From assembly GCA_037383845.1 (NCBI GenBank), contig JARRON010000031.1, positions 1-64,000 of the forward strand: 64,000 bases of DNA. Direction: 5' to 3'. The DNA comes from JARRON01 sp037383845. GTDB taxonomy: Bacteria; Pseudomonadota; Gammaproteobacteria; Steroidobacterales; XN24. A model generated the notes under the pieces. That model had not been told where the DNA came from, made no database searches, and saw only the letters and a list, made by a program, of their open reading frames with translations. Position numbers and translations under genes: made by a program. Positions 49,643 through 60,953 of the stretch are shown one piece after another. The first letter of the stretch is position 1. Each line of letters begins with the position of its first letter.

Positions 49643-50295
49643 ATCCGGCGACACGCATCATCCTGGCCGACGACCATGCCGTGCTGCGGGACATGCTGGC
49701 CGCCCGGCTGGCCCAGGAGCCGGACATGGAGGTCGTCGCCGCCTTCGGCGACGCCACCATGGTCGTCGAGACCGCCAGGGCGAGCCGGGCGGAGCTGGTG
49801 GTGCTGGACATCGACATGCCCGGCCCGTCGGCCTTCGCCATCGCCCGCCAGCTCTGCGAAGTCTGTCCCGGCGCGCGGGTCGTCTTCCTGAGCGCCTATC
49901 TCCGGGACGGCTACGTCGACCAGGCGCTGAAAGCGCGGGCTGCCGGGTACCTCGTGAAACAGGACAGTCCCGAACTCATCGTGGCGGCGCTCAGGCAGGC
50001 GGCCCGGGGCCGGAGCGTCTTTTCCCCGGCGGTCCGGGCCCGGATGACGGTGGGCGGTGGCGCCGCCGGTCTTGCCCCGGAGGCTGCCGGAAGGCTGTCC
50101 CTGCTCACCCCGCGGGAACTGGAAACCCTCCGGTACCTTGCCGCGGGCCTGCCTCGTAAAGAGATCGCCAGCACCATGGACATCAGCCCCAAAACCGTGG
50201 AGCAGCACTGCGATCACCTGATGCAGAAGCTGGATATCCATGACCGGGTCGAGCTTGCAAGGTTTGCTATCCGGGAGGGGCTGCTGGAGCCCTGA
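49639..50295 (+). CDS. NarL/LuxR-family response regulator
   Basis: A 218-residue regulator. The receiver domain (1–120) has the acidic pair Asp11–Asp12, phosphoacceptor Asp57 (VVLDIDMPG) and the conserved lysine in GYLVKQDS. The C-terminal HTH (about 150–215) shows LTPRELETLRYLAAGLPRKEIA and SPKTVEQHCDHLMQKL. It is translated with the histidine kinase through a 4-bp overlap and is the obvious partner. The targets are unknown. Confidence 0.93.
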   Translation: MNPATRIILADDHAVLRDMLAARLAQEPDMEVVAAFGDATMVVETARASRAELVVLDIDMPGPSAFAIARQLCEVCPGARVVFLSAYLRDGYVDQALKARAAGYLVKQDSPELIVAALRQAARGRSVFSPAVRARMTVGGGAAGLAPEAAGRLSLLTPRELETLRYLAAGLPRKEIASTMDISPKTVEQHCDHLMQKLDIHDRVELARFAIREGLLEP

Positions 50296-50341
50296 TGACA
50301 GGATCCATCCGCTACGGCCCAGGCAGGGAGTTCGTCAAGGA

Positions 50342-51196
50342 ATGCCAGAGAACACCAACCAGCGGGTCGCGGAGCGGCTCCGCGAAGCTGCGGACCTGCT
50401 CGGCGCACAGGGCGCGAACCCCTTCCGGGTCAGCGCCTATCGAAAGGCGGCCGACACCGTGCGCGACCTGGACAGGGACCTGGGCGCCATGGTCCGGGAA
50501 GGCGGCGAGGAGGCGCTCACCGATCTGCCGAACATCGGCACGGGCATCGCCTCGGCCATCCGGGAGATCGTGACCACCGGGCGCTGGAGCCAGCTGGAGC
50601 GGCTGCGAGGTAGCCTGGACCCGGAGGGTTTGCTGGCTACCCTGCCCGGGATCGGCCCAAAACTCGCCGAGCGTATCCACGACGAGCTCCACATCGAGTC
50701 CCTAGAACAGCTGGAGGCCGCCGCCCACGAGGGCAGTCTGGAGAAGGTGCCGGGAGTCGGCGCACGCCGGGCCGAGTCCGTTCGGGCCACTCTCGCGGCG
50801 CGCCTGGGGCGCCAGACGCGCAGGTCCCGGCGGGACGCCCGCAACAGCCCGGGCGTGAAGCTGCTGCTGGAGGTCGACGCCGACTACCGCGAAAAGGCCG
50901 ACGCCGGCGACCTGCCCACCATCGCCCCGAAGCGTTTCAACCCGGAGGGCAGGTCCTGGCTGCCCATCATGCACGCCGACCGCGAGGGCTGGCATTTCAC
51001 CGCGCTGTACTCCAATACCGCCCGGGCCCACGACCTGGGCAAGACCGGCGACTGGGTGGTGGTCTACTTCTACGACGCCGACCACGAGGAAGGCCAGCAC
51101 ACCATCGTCACCGAGACCCGCGGGCCCCTGGAAGGCAGGCGGGTGGTCCGCGGCCGGGAGGCGGAGTGCCGGGACTATTACGGAGTCAGCGGCTGA
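50342..51196 (+). CDS. PolX-like helix-hairpin-helix DNA-binding protein
   Basis: A 284-residue protein. The N-terminal 165 residues match the N-terminal region of DNA polymerase X/beta enzymes: NPFRVSAYRKAADTVRDL, then helix-hairpin-helix elements LPNIGTGIASAIREI, LPGIGPKLAERI and VPGVGARRAESV. The polymerase palm and PHP exonuclease domains are absent. The C-terminal about 100 residues form a separate mixed domain (KRFNPEGRSWLPIMHA, WHFTALYSNTARAHDL) of unknown role. It probably binds DNA ends or gaps. The start ATG at 50342 follows AAGGA; longer frames overlap the response regulator. Confidence 0.85.
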   Translation: MPENTNQRVAERLREAADLLGAQGANPFRVSAYRKAADTVRDLDRDLGAMVREGGEEALTDLPNIGTGIASAIREIVTTGRWSQLERLRGSLDPEGLLATLPGIGPKLAERIHDELHIESLEQLEAAAHEGSLEKVPGVGARRAESVRATLAARLGRQTRRSRRDARNSPGVKLLLEVDADYREKADAGDLPTIAPKRFNPEGRSWLPIMHADREGWHFTALYSNTARAHDLGKTGDWVVVYFYDADHEEGQHTIVTETRGPLEGRRVVRGREAECRDYYGVSG

Positions 51197-51339
51197 CGGG
51201 GCGCCGGCCGGCAACGAGCCCCGCCGAACAACAACCCACCGCGAGCGCCCTGCGCCGCAAAAGGCTCCGGCGCAGCTCCACCGCATCGCCGGGGCGGCTG
51301 CCCGGTCCACGGACCCGGGACAGGCTCCCCAAAAGAGAA

Positions 51340-51367
51340 GGCCCCCGCGCTGGTGAGCGCGGGGGCC
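51340..51367 (-). terminator. Strong rho-independent terminator of the cytochrome gene
   Basis: A perfect 12-bp stem, GGCCCCCGCGCT (51340–51351) with its complement (51356–51367), has a four-base loop. On the minus strand it is followed by TTCTCTTTT, a good U-tract, 38 bp after the octaheme cytochrome stop. Confidence 0.9.
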
Positions 51368-51404
51368 TCCGACTCTCCCCGGAGAACCGGGAATTGGGGG
51401 GAAG

Positions 51405-53063
51405 TTACGGACGCGTGCCGCCGGACAGCGGATCCGCGTCATAACCCAGGAGGGTGAAGTCGATCCCGCCGGCACCGTGGCAGTCGGTGCAGGTCGCGTC
51501 CATGCCGAGCGCCTGCTCCTTCGGAGCGATCTCGTGGTTCACCGACAGGTACATCAGCGTGTCGATGAAGAAGTACTCGCCGGAGTACGGCTCGCCCGTA
51601 TAGTTCGCGCCGTCCTGCAGGGCGAGGTTCCAGTCGTAGGCACCCCAGAACGGGTTGTCGCCGGTGATCGTACCCCACAGGTGCGGCACCAGGATCTTGT
51701 TGTTGGCCACGTCTGCAGGCTGGTTGCCGATCATCTTCTTGAAGGGATAGATCTTCGCCCCCGGCGTGGTGTAGTCCGCCGTAGGCGCGGCCAGCACTGC
51801 CGGATTTTCGGGCCCGGTTGCGTCCGGGAAGGTGTCGTTAAGGCCGATCAGGGCCTTGTCCCACTTGCCGTCGAAGTACAGCAGGGTCGGACGGACGTCG
51901 TTGGCCCAGACGAAGGTGCCCTTCATCTTGTCGTAGGTCGGACGGCCGGTCACCGGATCCACCGGGATGGGATCGACATCTTCACCGGCATCGGACCAGT
52001 ACCACTCCACCTTGGTGGAGATGTCCCGGGCGATGGCCGGGATGTGGCAGGCCTGGCAGGCGAGGTTGGTGTGGGCAGTCACGCCGAAGATGGGCTCGAC
52101 GCTCGACCCGGCGTGGATGTTGGCGCCGTCGCCGTGGCAGTCGGTGCAGGTCTTAAGGCTGCCCTCGTCCACGGAGTGATAGGGCATGCCGCCGATGCCG
52201 TGATCCAGGGCGTTGCCTGCCTCGTCACGCTTGATGTTGTGGCAGGCCACGCAGGACAGGTCGCCGCCGTCCGTGCCCATGTGCACGTCGTACTCGCGGG
52301 TCGTGTCCGCCAGGGTGCTGGCCAGGTCGCCGTGCTTGACGTTGTCGCCGCCGCCGGCGTTCTGGTGACAGAAAAGACAGGCCTTGCGCGTGGGCAGCCC
52401 GCCGTTCTCGGCCACGCTCTGGGCCACGGCCTTGACGTCCACGCCCTCGGCCGGACGGCCGTCCGGGGTCTTGGCCTTGGCGTAGGTGCCGGTCTGGTCG
52501 TGGCAGGACAGGCAGTCGATGTTGTTCCGGTCGCCGAAATCGAAGCTGTTGGAGCTGTAGCCCACGCCGATGTGGCACTGGGCGCAGCGGCCTTCATTGG
52601 TGGGCACGGCAACGCAGAAGTTATTGATGATCTGGTTCTTGCCGAGTTCCTCGGCCTCGAAGCCTTCGATGTTGGTGGCGGTGCCTTGCCAGTTCCAGTG
52701 GCCGGACATCAGGACCATGTCGCCGATGTCGCCATGGCAGCTCATGCAGGACTCGCCGCCGGTGTAATCGTTCTCCTCGAACCAGCCCTTGTGCAGGGCG
52801 GCCGGCGTGAAGTCGCCGGTGGGCGTGCGGCAGTCCAGGACGTCGACGACGCCGTCGCCATTCGTGTCCTCGTCCGGGAGGTCCTTGATCCCGTTTTCGT
52901 TCAGGTCCCAGCAGCTGATGCCGTCGGTACCCGGGGAGCCGTCCACTCCCGCAGAACCGGGCAGTCCGTCGCGACCGTCGTCACCGTCACAGGCGGCAAG
53001 CCCGAAGGCGACAACGACGAGCGCCAGGAGCCGGATCGCGCCGTGTCTCATCAAGTTCATCAT
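51405..53063 (-). CDS. Octaheme c-type cytochrome lipoprotein (tetrathionate-reductase family)
   Basis: A 552-residue protein with eight CxxCH heme motifs: CMSCH, CAQCH, CLSCH, CLFCH, CVACH, CTDCH, CQACH and CTDCH. The count and spacing fit the octaheme tetrathionate reductase (OTR) family of periplasmic multiheme enzymes, which reduce tetrathionate, nitrite or hydroxylamine in vitro. The signal sequence ends in the lipobox GLAAC. Next come six collagen-like Gly-X-Y triplets (DGDDGRDGLPGSAGVDG) and a calcium-type DxNxDG segment before the first heme, probably a spacer holding the enzyme off the membrane. The start at 53063 has close alternatives at 53060 and 53051. No other respiratory gene is adjacent. 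Confidence 0.9.
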   Translation of the reverse strand: MMNLMRHGAIRLLALVVVAFGLAACDGDDGRDGLPGSAGVDGSPGTDGISCWDLNENGIKDLPDEDTNGDGVVDVLDCRTPTGDFTPAALHKGWFEENDYTGGESCMSCHGDIGDMVLMSGHWNWQGTATNIEGFEAEELGKNQIINNFCVAVPTNEGRCAQCHIGVGYSSNSFDFGDRNNIDCLSCHDQTGTYAKAKTPDGRPAEGVDVKAVAQSVAENGGLPTRKACLFCHQNAGGGDNVKHGDLASTLADTTREYDVHMGTDGGDLSCVACHNIKRDEAGNALDHGIGGMPYHSVDEGSLKTCTDCHGDGANIHAGSSVEPIFGVTAHTNLACQACHIPAIARDISTKVEWYWSDAGEDVDPIPVDPVTGRPTYDKMKGTFVWANDVRPTLLYFDGKWDKALIGLNDTFPDATGPENPAVLAAPTADYTTPGAKIYPFKKMIGNQPADVANNKILVPHLWGTITGDNPFWGAYDWNLALQDGANYTGEPYSGEYFFIDTLMYLSVNHEIAPKEQALGMDATCTDCHGAGGIDFTLLGYDADPLSGGTRP

Positions 53064-53085
53064 GACAATCCCCAAACTTTCTCGT

Positions 53086-53126
53086 GTTAGGTCAACCGTC
53101 GGGTCGGGCGAATGCGCCGACCTAAC
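53086..53126 (-). promoter_or_regulatory. Inverted repeat in the octaheme cytochrome leader
   Basis: GTTAGGTC (53086–53093) and GACCTAAC (53119–53126) are exact complements. On the minus strand they enclose a smaller GGCG/CGCC hairpin. The element lies 23–63 bp upstream of the start codon and could be an operator or an RNA structure. Confidence 0.4.
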
Positions 53127-53172
53127 CACGAATCCCCTGCCGGACACCCAAATCGAACTTCTTCGCGTGTAC

Positions 53173-53190
53173 AAGCTATTGATATAGCTT
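53173..53190. promoter_or_regulatory. Operator-like palindrome upstream of the octaheme cytochrome
   Basis: AAGCTAT-TGAT-ATAGCTT is a perfect 7-bp inverted repeat with a 4-bp centre. It lies in the most AT-rich stretch of the window, about 110 bp before the cytochrome start. The half-site TTGAT is seen in FNR boxes, but the full FNR symmetry is absent. Confidence 0.4.
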
Positions 53191-54096
53191 CATTTGCGAT
53201 TCGTTCTTATTTAGATATTCCTACATTAGATTCGACGCTTATCCTCACCGTGTTGCAGCGCAAGGAAAATGATCTGCGTCAACAACTCGGACGATCTGCG
53301 AGAAGTCCTAACTGTGGATTTCCGCTACCCCCGGGACCGCTCGAGGCCCCGGCGAGGGGCGCCGGGGGATTTGCTCGCAGCGCGGGGGGCGCCGGTCGCG
53401 GTTGTCCAGCGGCGACGTCGCCGCACCGGCGGCCCGACCGGCGGTCTCCGGAGTGACTCATGTGGAGCAACCCGAAGAACCGCACCGGGTCTGCGCTCTT
53501 AGAAGCGAGGGCCTCCCGGGGGACGACGTATCCGCGTCGCGGGAGTCCGGTGACGTGACAACGCCGGCAGCGCGACTGCCCGCCCGGTCCGGCACCGCGG
53601 CGCTGTGTCGTGGCGGTTCCAGGGAGCGCGCCGTTGCTGCGTGGAGGTGCAGTCGTTTAAACGGGGACACGACGGTCGCGACCCGGCATCTCACCGGCGC
53701 GACGAGCCGGTCGCGCCCTTCCAGCAGCACAAGCACCGTGTCCAGCATCCCGCTCACGAAGTGGCGAGCCTTTGCCGGAGACTCCCATACCCCGGCCTTT
53801 CAGCGTGAGCAGCGCGGGTGCCCTTCCAGTCACAGCCGCAGATCGGCCATGCGCACAGGCTGCCGAAAGGTGCCTCAGCACGACCGCCGACACAGCAAGC
53901 GCACCGCTACCGTGGCGGTTGCCAATCCCTGGTCACCGCCTTCCCGGCGTCAGCCCGTTGCCTGCAACAGGCCACTGACACCCCTCTCCCCGCCGGGGAG
54001 AGGGGTCGGGGTGAGGGGGCAGGCCGGTGTCCGGTCCTCAGGCCAGGGCCTCCAGGCCCTGGAGCCGATCGAGACCCGGGCCTCAGCGACCGACCG
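53191..54096. other. 0.9-kb region without a recognisable gene
   Basis: Open frames exist on both strands, but their Arg/Ser/Pro-rich products have no sensible codon pattern or domain. The first about 90 bp are AT-rich and may hold promoters. A PmeI-like GTTTAAAC at 53656 and a REP-like hairpin at 53981 suggest old mobile or repeat debris. No transposase can be identified. Confidence 0.5.
53981..54019 (+). repeat. REP-like palindromic repeat
   Basis: A perfect 11-bp stem, CCCCTCTCCCC/GGGGAGAGGGG (53981–53991 and 53995–54005), is followed by TCGGGGTGAGGGGG. The same stem and tail occur at 41788–41829 and, inverted, at 41436–41475. It is therefore a dispersed intergenic repeat. It lies 78 bp past the end of cysK and could also act in transcript termination. 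Confidence 0.85.
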
Positions 54097-55062
54097 TCAG
54101 GCCGCGGCCTCCAGGCCGTGGAGCCACTCGATGTCCGAGCCTTCCGTGATGTCGTCGAAGAGGAACGTGGACAGGTAGCGCTCACCGGTGTCCGGCAGCA
54201 TGGCCAGGATCACGGAGCCTTCCTCGGCCTTGTCGGCGACCTTCAGCGCGGCCGCCAGGGTGCCGCCGGCGGAGATGCCCGTGAAGATGCCCTCGTTGCG
54301 CGCCAGGGCCAGGGATGTATCCCGCGACTCCTCGTCCGTGACCGGCACGATCTCGTCGTAAACGTCGTGATTGAGGACCTCCGGGATGAAATCCGGCGTC
54401 CAGCCCTGGATCTTGTGGGGCTTCCACTCGTTTCCGCTGAGCAGGGCCGCGCCCTCGGGCTCGGTGGCCACGATCTTCACGTCAGGCCGGGCCAGCTTGA
54501 TGACCTCTCCCGCGCCGGTCATGGTCCCGCCGGTGCCGTAGCCGGTGACCCAGTAGTCCAGCCGCTTGCCGGCGAAGTCGCGCAGGATCTCCGGGCCGGT
54601 GGTGCTGCGGTGATAGGCCGGGTTGGCCGGATTCTCGAACTGGCGGGCCAGGAACCACCCGTGCCGCTCCGACAGCTCCTCCGCCAGCCTCACCATGCCG
54701 GTGGCCCGTTCCGCCGCCGGGGTCAGGATTACTCTGGCGCCCAGGGCCTTCATAATCTTGCGTCGTTCCACGGAGAAGGTCTCCACCATGATGGAGACGA
54801 AGGGATAGCCCCGGGCCGCGCAAACCATGGCCAGGGCGATGCCGGTGTTGCCGGAGGTGGCCTCCACCACCGTCTGGCCGGGCTTGAGGACGCCACGCTT
54901 TTCCGCATCCCGGATGATGGCGTAGGCAAGCCGGTCCTTCACCGAGCCCATGGGGTTGAACGACTCGACCTTGGCGTAGAGCCTGACGTGCTCCGGCCCG
55001 GTGCGATGCAGGCGAACGATTGGCGTGCCCCCAATGGTGTCGAGAATGCTGTCGTAAATCAT
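54097..55062 (-). CDS. cysK: Cysteine synthase (O-acetylserine sulfhydrylase)
   Basis: A 321-residue fold-type II PLP enzyme that makes cysteine from O-acetylserine and sulfide. The PLP lysine is in NPMGSVKDRLAYAII. Other motifs are VEATSGNTGIALAMV, GYGTGGTMTGAGEVI (phosphate loop) and GISAGGTLAAAL. The ATG at 55062 has GGAG 8 bp upstream. It diverges from a CysB-type regulator, its likely activator. CysM-type specificity is possible. Confidence 0.94.
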   Translation of the reverse strand: MIYDSILDTIGGTPIVRLHRTGPEHVRLYAKVESFNPMGSVKDRLAYAIIRDAEKRGVLKPGQTVVEATSGNTGIALAMVCAARGYPFVSIMVETFSVERRKIMKALGARVILTPAAERATGMVRLAEELSERHGWFLARQFENPANPAYHRSTTGPEILRDFAGKRLDYWVTGYGTGGTMTGAGEVIKLARPDVKIVATEPEGAALLSGNEWKPHKIQGWTPDFIPEVLNHDVYDEIVPVTDEESRDTSLALARNEGIFTGISAGGTLAAALKVADKAEEGSVILAMLPDTGERYLSTFLFDDITEGSDIEWLHGLEAAA

Positions 55063-55271
55063 GAAAGGGTCTCCGTGGGGAAAGCTCGGGTGGCGACCGG
55101 CAGGGGCCGGCATTGACTGGCCTCAACGTTACTCACCACCCCGGAAGGCGAAAAATACTTTCTCCTTCTCTGCTTATTACCTGCCGTTATATGGTTGCGC
55201 CTTCGGCCGCCATTCCCGGCAAACTCCGTCCCGGGTCTCCGGCTCGCTTTCGGGGCACAGGACACAGTGCA

Positions 55272-56294
55272 ATGCGACTCAGACAGCTGAAGATCCTGCT
55301 GGCCATCGTCGACAACGGCCTGAACATCACTGCGGCCGCTGAGTCCCTGCACACCTCCCAGCCCGGCGTCAGCAAGCAGCTGAAGCTGCTGGAGGAGGAA
55401 CTGGGGTTCAAGATCTTCGCCAGGAAAGGCCGGAGCCTGGAGGCCCTGACGCCCGAGGGCGAAGAGATCCTCAGGCGGGCCCGGGCGATCATGAGCGAGG
55501 TCAGGGCGATTCACGCCATCTCGGAGCGAGCCTACGACCAGACCGACGGTACGCTGGCCATCGGCACGACCCACACCCAGGCGCGCTACGTGCTGCCGCC
55601 GGCGATTGCCGGGTTCCGGGCACGCTACCCCGGGATACGGCTGGACCTCCACCAGGGCACGACGGAACAGATCGCGGAAATGGCGGCCGACGGCCAGATC
55701 GACTTCGCCATCGCCACCGGCTCCGAGGACCGGTTTCCCGGCTGGCTGCTCCTGCCCTGTTACCGCTGGGACCGCAACATCGTCGTGCCCCGGGACCACC
55801 CCCTGGCCGGCCTCGACCGCCCCATCAGCCTGGGCGACCTGGCCGGCTATCCGCTGGTGACCTACGTGTTCAGCTCCCGCGGCGAGTCGTCCCTGATGCG
55901 CGCTTTTGCCAACGCCGGCCTGGAGGCCGAGGTGGCCTTCACCGCCCGGGATGCCGACGTTATCAAGACCTACGTGCGCATGGGCCTGGGCGTGGGCGTC
56001 ATCGCCAGCATGGCCTGTGCGCCCGGCGAAGGTGACCTGGTGGCCCTGGACGGCGCCGGTCTGTTCCCCCGCTGCACCACCTGGCTGGGCTTCTCCAGGG
56101 ACCTGCTGTGGCGCCGGTACATGTTCGAGTTCATCGGCGAATTCGCCCCGGCCTGGACGCCGGAGATGATCCGGCAGGCCCTGGGCGCCCCGTCGCCGGA
56201 AGCCGTCCGGGCGCTGGTGCCGGCCGAGTCACTTCCCCTGAAGGGGCCGGCCCGGGAGATGCCTCCCGGCCCTGCGGCACCGGAGGCCCCGTAA
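55272..56294 (+). CDS. cysB: CysB-family LysR-type regulator
   Basis: A 340-residue LysR regulator. The HTH is MRLRQLKILLAIVDNGLNIT followed by TSQPGVSKQLKLLEEELG. The effector domain (about 93–300) shows the CysB hallmarks GTTHTQARYVLPPAI and LHQGTTEQIAEM, which in CysB bind sulfate or N-acetylserine. It regulates sulfur assimilation. The C-terminal about 30 residues are a Pro/Ala-rich tail beyond the usual length. The gene diverges from cysK; the 209-bp gap contains an AT-rich stretch near 55150–55200 suitable for CysB binding. Confidence 0.9.
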   Translation: MRLRQLKILLAIVDNGLNITAAAESLHTSQPGVSKQLKLLEEELGFKIFARKGRSLEALTPEGEEILRRARAIMSEVRAIHAISERAYDQTDGTLAIGTTHTQARYVLPPAIAGFRARYPGIRLDLHQGTTEQIAEMAADGQIDFAIATGSEDRFPGWLLLPCYRWDRNIVVPRDHPLAGLDRPISLGDLAGYPLVTYVFSSRGESSLMRAFANAGLEAEVAFTARDADVIKTYVRMGLGVGVIASMACAPGEGDLVALDGAGLFPRCTTWLGFSRDLLWRRYMFEFIGEFAPAWTPEMIRQALGAPSPEAVRALVPAESLPLKGPAREMPPGPAAPEAP

Positions 56295-56335
56295 GCGCCC
56301 GGCAGCGCTGCAGGGCCTGAGGCGGCGGCCCCCGG

Positions 56336-57337
56336 CTAGTGCGCCCGGGTCTCGTAATCCTCGAGCAGCCGGATGTAGTTGGCCCGCTCGTAGGCGGTGG
56401 CGTTCTCTACGTTGGCCAGGCTCATCCGCCCGCGCACCTGCCCGACACGCTCGAAGCTCCGCTCCCCCATCCACGCCTCCAGCCCCCGCCGAAGCACGCC
56501 CAGGTGCTCCACGCCGTACCGCAGCAGGGCCGAGGTGGTCATGACCACGTCGGCACCCGCCAGCAGGTACTTCACGACTTCCTTCGCAGAGTCCACGCCG
56601 GAGGAAGCGGCCATGTCGGCATCGAGCCGCCCGTACAGCAGGGAGAGCCAGAACAGCCCGACGCGGATTTCCTGGGGCGTGCTCAGCTCCAGGGTCCGGT
56701 TCGCCTCGAGGGTCTCGGTGTCGAAGTCCGGCCGGTAGAAACGGTTGAACATCACGATGCCGTCGGCACCGGCGGCGGCCAGCAGCTTCGCCGTGTGGCC
56801 GAAAGCGCTGAAGAACGGACCCACCTTGATGGCCAGCGGGATGTCCACGGCAGCCTTGACCGCGTGCACCACCTCCGAATATCGCCGCTCCACGTCGGCG
56901 CCGGTCTCGTCCAGGTCCGCGGGCAGATAGTAGACGTTGAGCTCGATGGCCGACGCACCGGCGGCCTGCATCTGGGCGGCATGGTCAACCCAGCCCTCCG
57001 GGGTGACGCCGTTGAGACTGCCGATGATGGGAATCGACGTCCGCTCCCTGGCCTGCCGGAGAGTCTCAAGGTAGCGCTCGGAGCTCGCCTTGTAACCGTC
57101 GATGGGCGGGAAGTAGGACAGCGCCTCGGCGAAGTTGTCCTCGACGGTCTCGGTGAGCCGCTCCATGGCGGCGGCCTCCTGCCTGAGCTGCTCCTCGAAG
57201 AGGGAATGCATGACCACCGCCGCGGCGCCCGCGTCCTCCATGCGAAGGATGTCGTCCACCCGCGTGGACAGCGGCGAAGCGCCGGCCACGATGGGGTGCT
57301 CCAGCTCAAGGCCCAGGTAGCGTGTTTTCAGATCCAT
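56336..57337 (-). CDS. Dihydroorotate dehydrogenase-like flavoprotein
   Basis: A 333-residue TIM-barrel of the dihydroorotate dehydrogenase-like group. It shows MDLKTRYLGLELEHPIVAGA at the start, IPIIGSLNGVTPEGW, AIELNVYYLPAD, AIKVGPFF, ADGIVMFNRFYRPD and VVMTTSALLRYGVEH. It differs from PyrD by lacking the usual catalytic Cys/Ser loop at the expected position, and members of this group occur next to pyruvate:ferredoxin oxidoreductase genes. It starts 31 bp after nifJ behind GGAGG. A ferredoxin-linked reductase role is inference. Confidence 0.85.
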   Translation of the reverse strand: MDLKTRYLGLELEHPIVAGASPLSTRVDDILRMEDAGAAAVVMHSLFEEQLRQEAAAMERLTETVEDNFAEALSYFPPIDGYKASSERYLETLRQARERTSIPIIGSLNGVTPEGWVDHAAQMQAAGASAIELNVYYLPADLDETGADVERRYSEVVHAVKAAVDIPLAIKVGPFFSAFGHTAKLLAAAGADGIVMFNRFYRPDFDTETLEANRTLELSTPQEIRVGLFWLSLLYGRLDADMAASSGVDSAKEVVKYLLAGADVVMTTSALLRYGVEHLGVLRRGLEAWMGERSFERVGQVRGRMSLANVENATAYERANYIRLLEDYETRAH

Positions 57338-57368
57338 GGTTTCCTCCGCTGACAGACCGTGCTTCGCC

Positions 57369-60949
<3,581 letters not shown>

Positions 60950-60953
<4 letters not shown>

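Noticed and set aside
53402..54178. A 258-codon plus-strand frame in the gap before cysK, and opposing short frames.
   Set aside because: The products are Arg/Ser/Pro-rich without domains. The plus-strand frame runs through the REP-like hairpin and into the 3' end of cysK.
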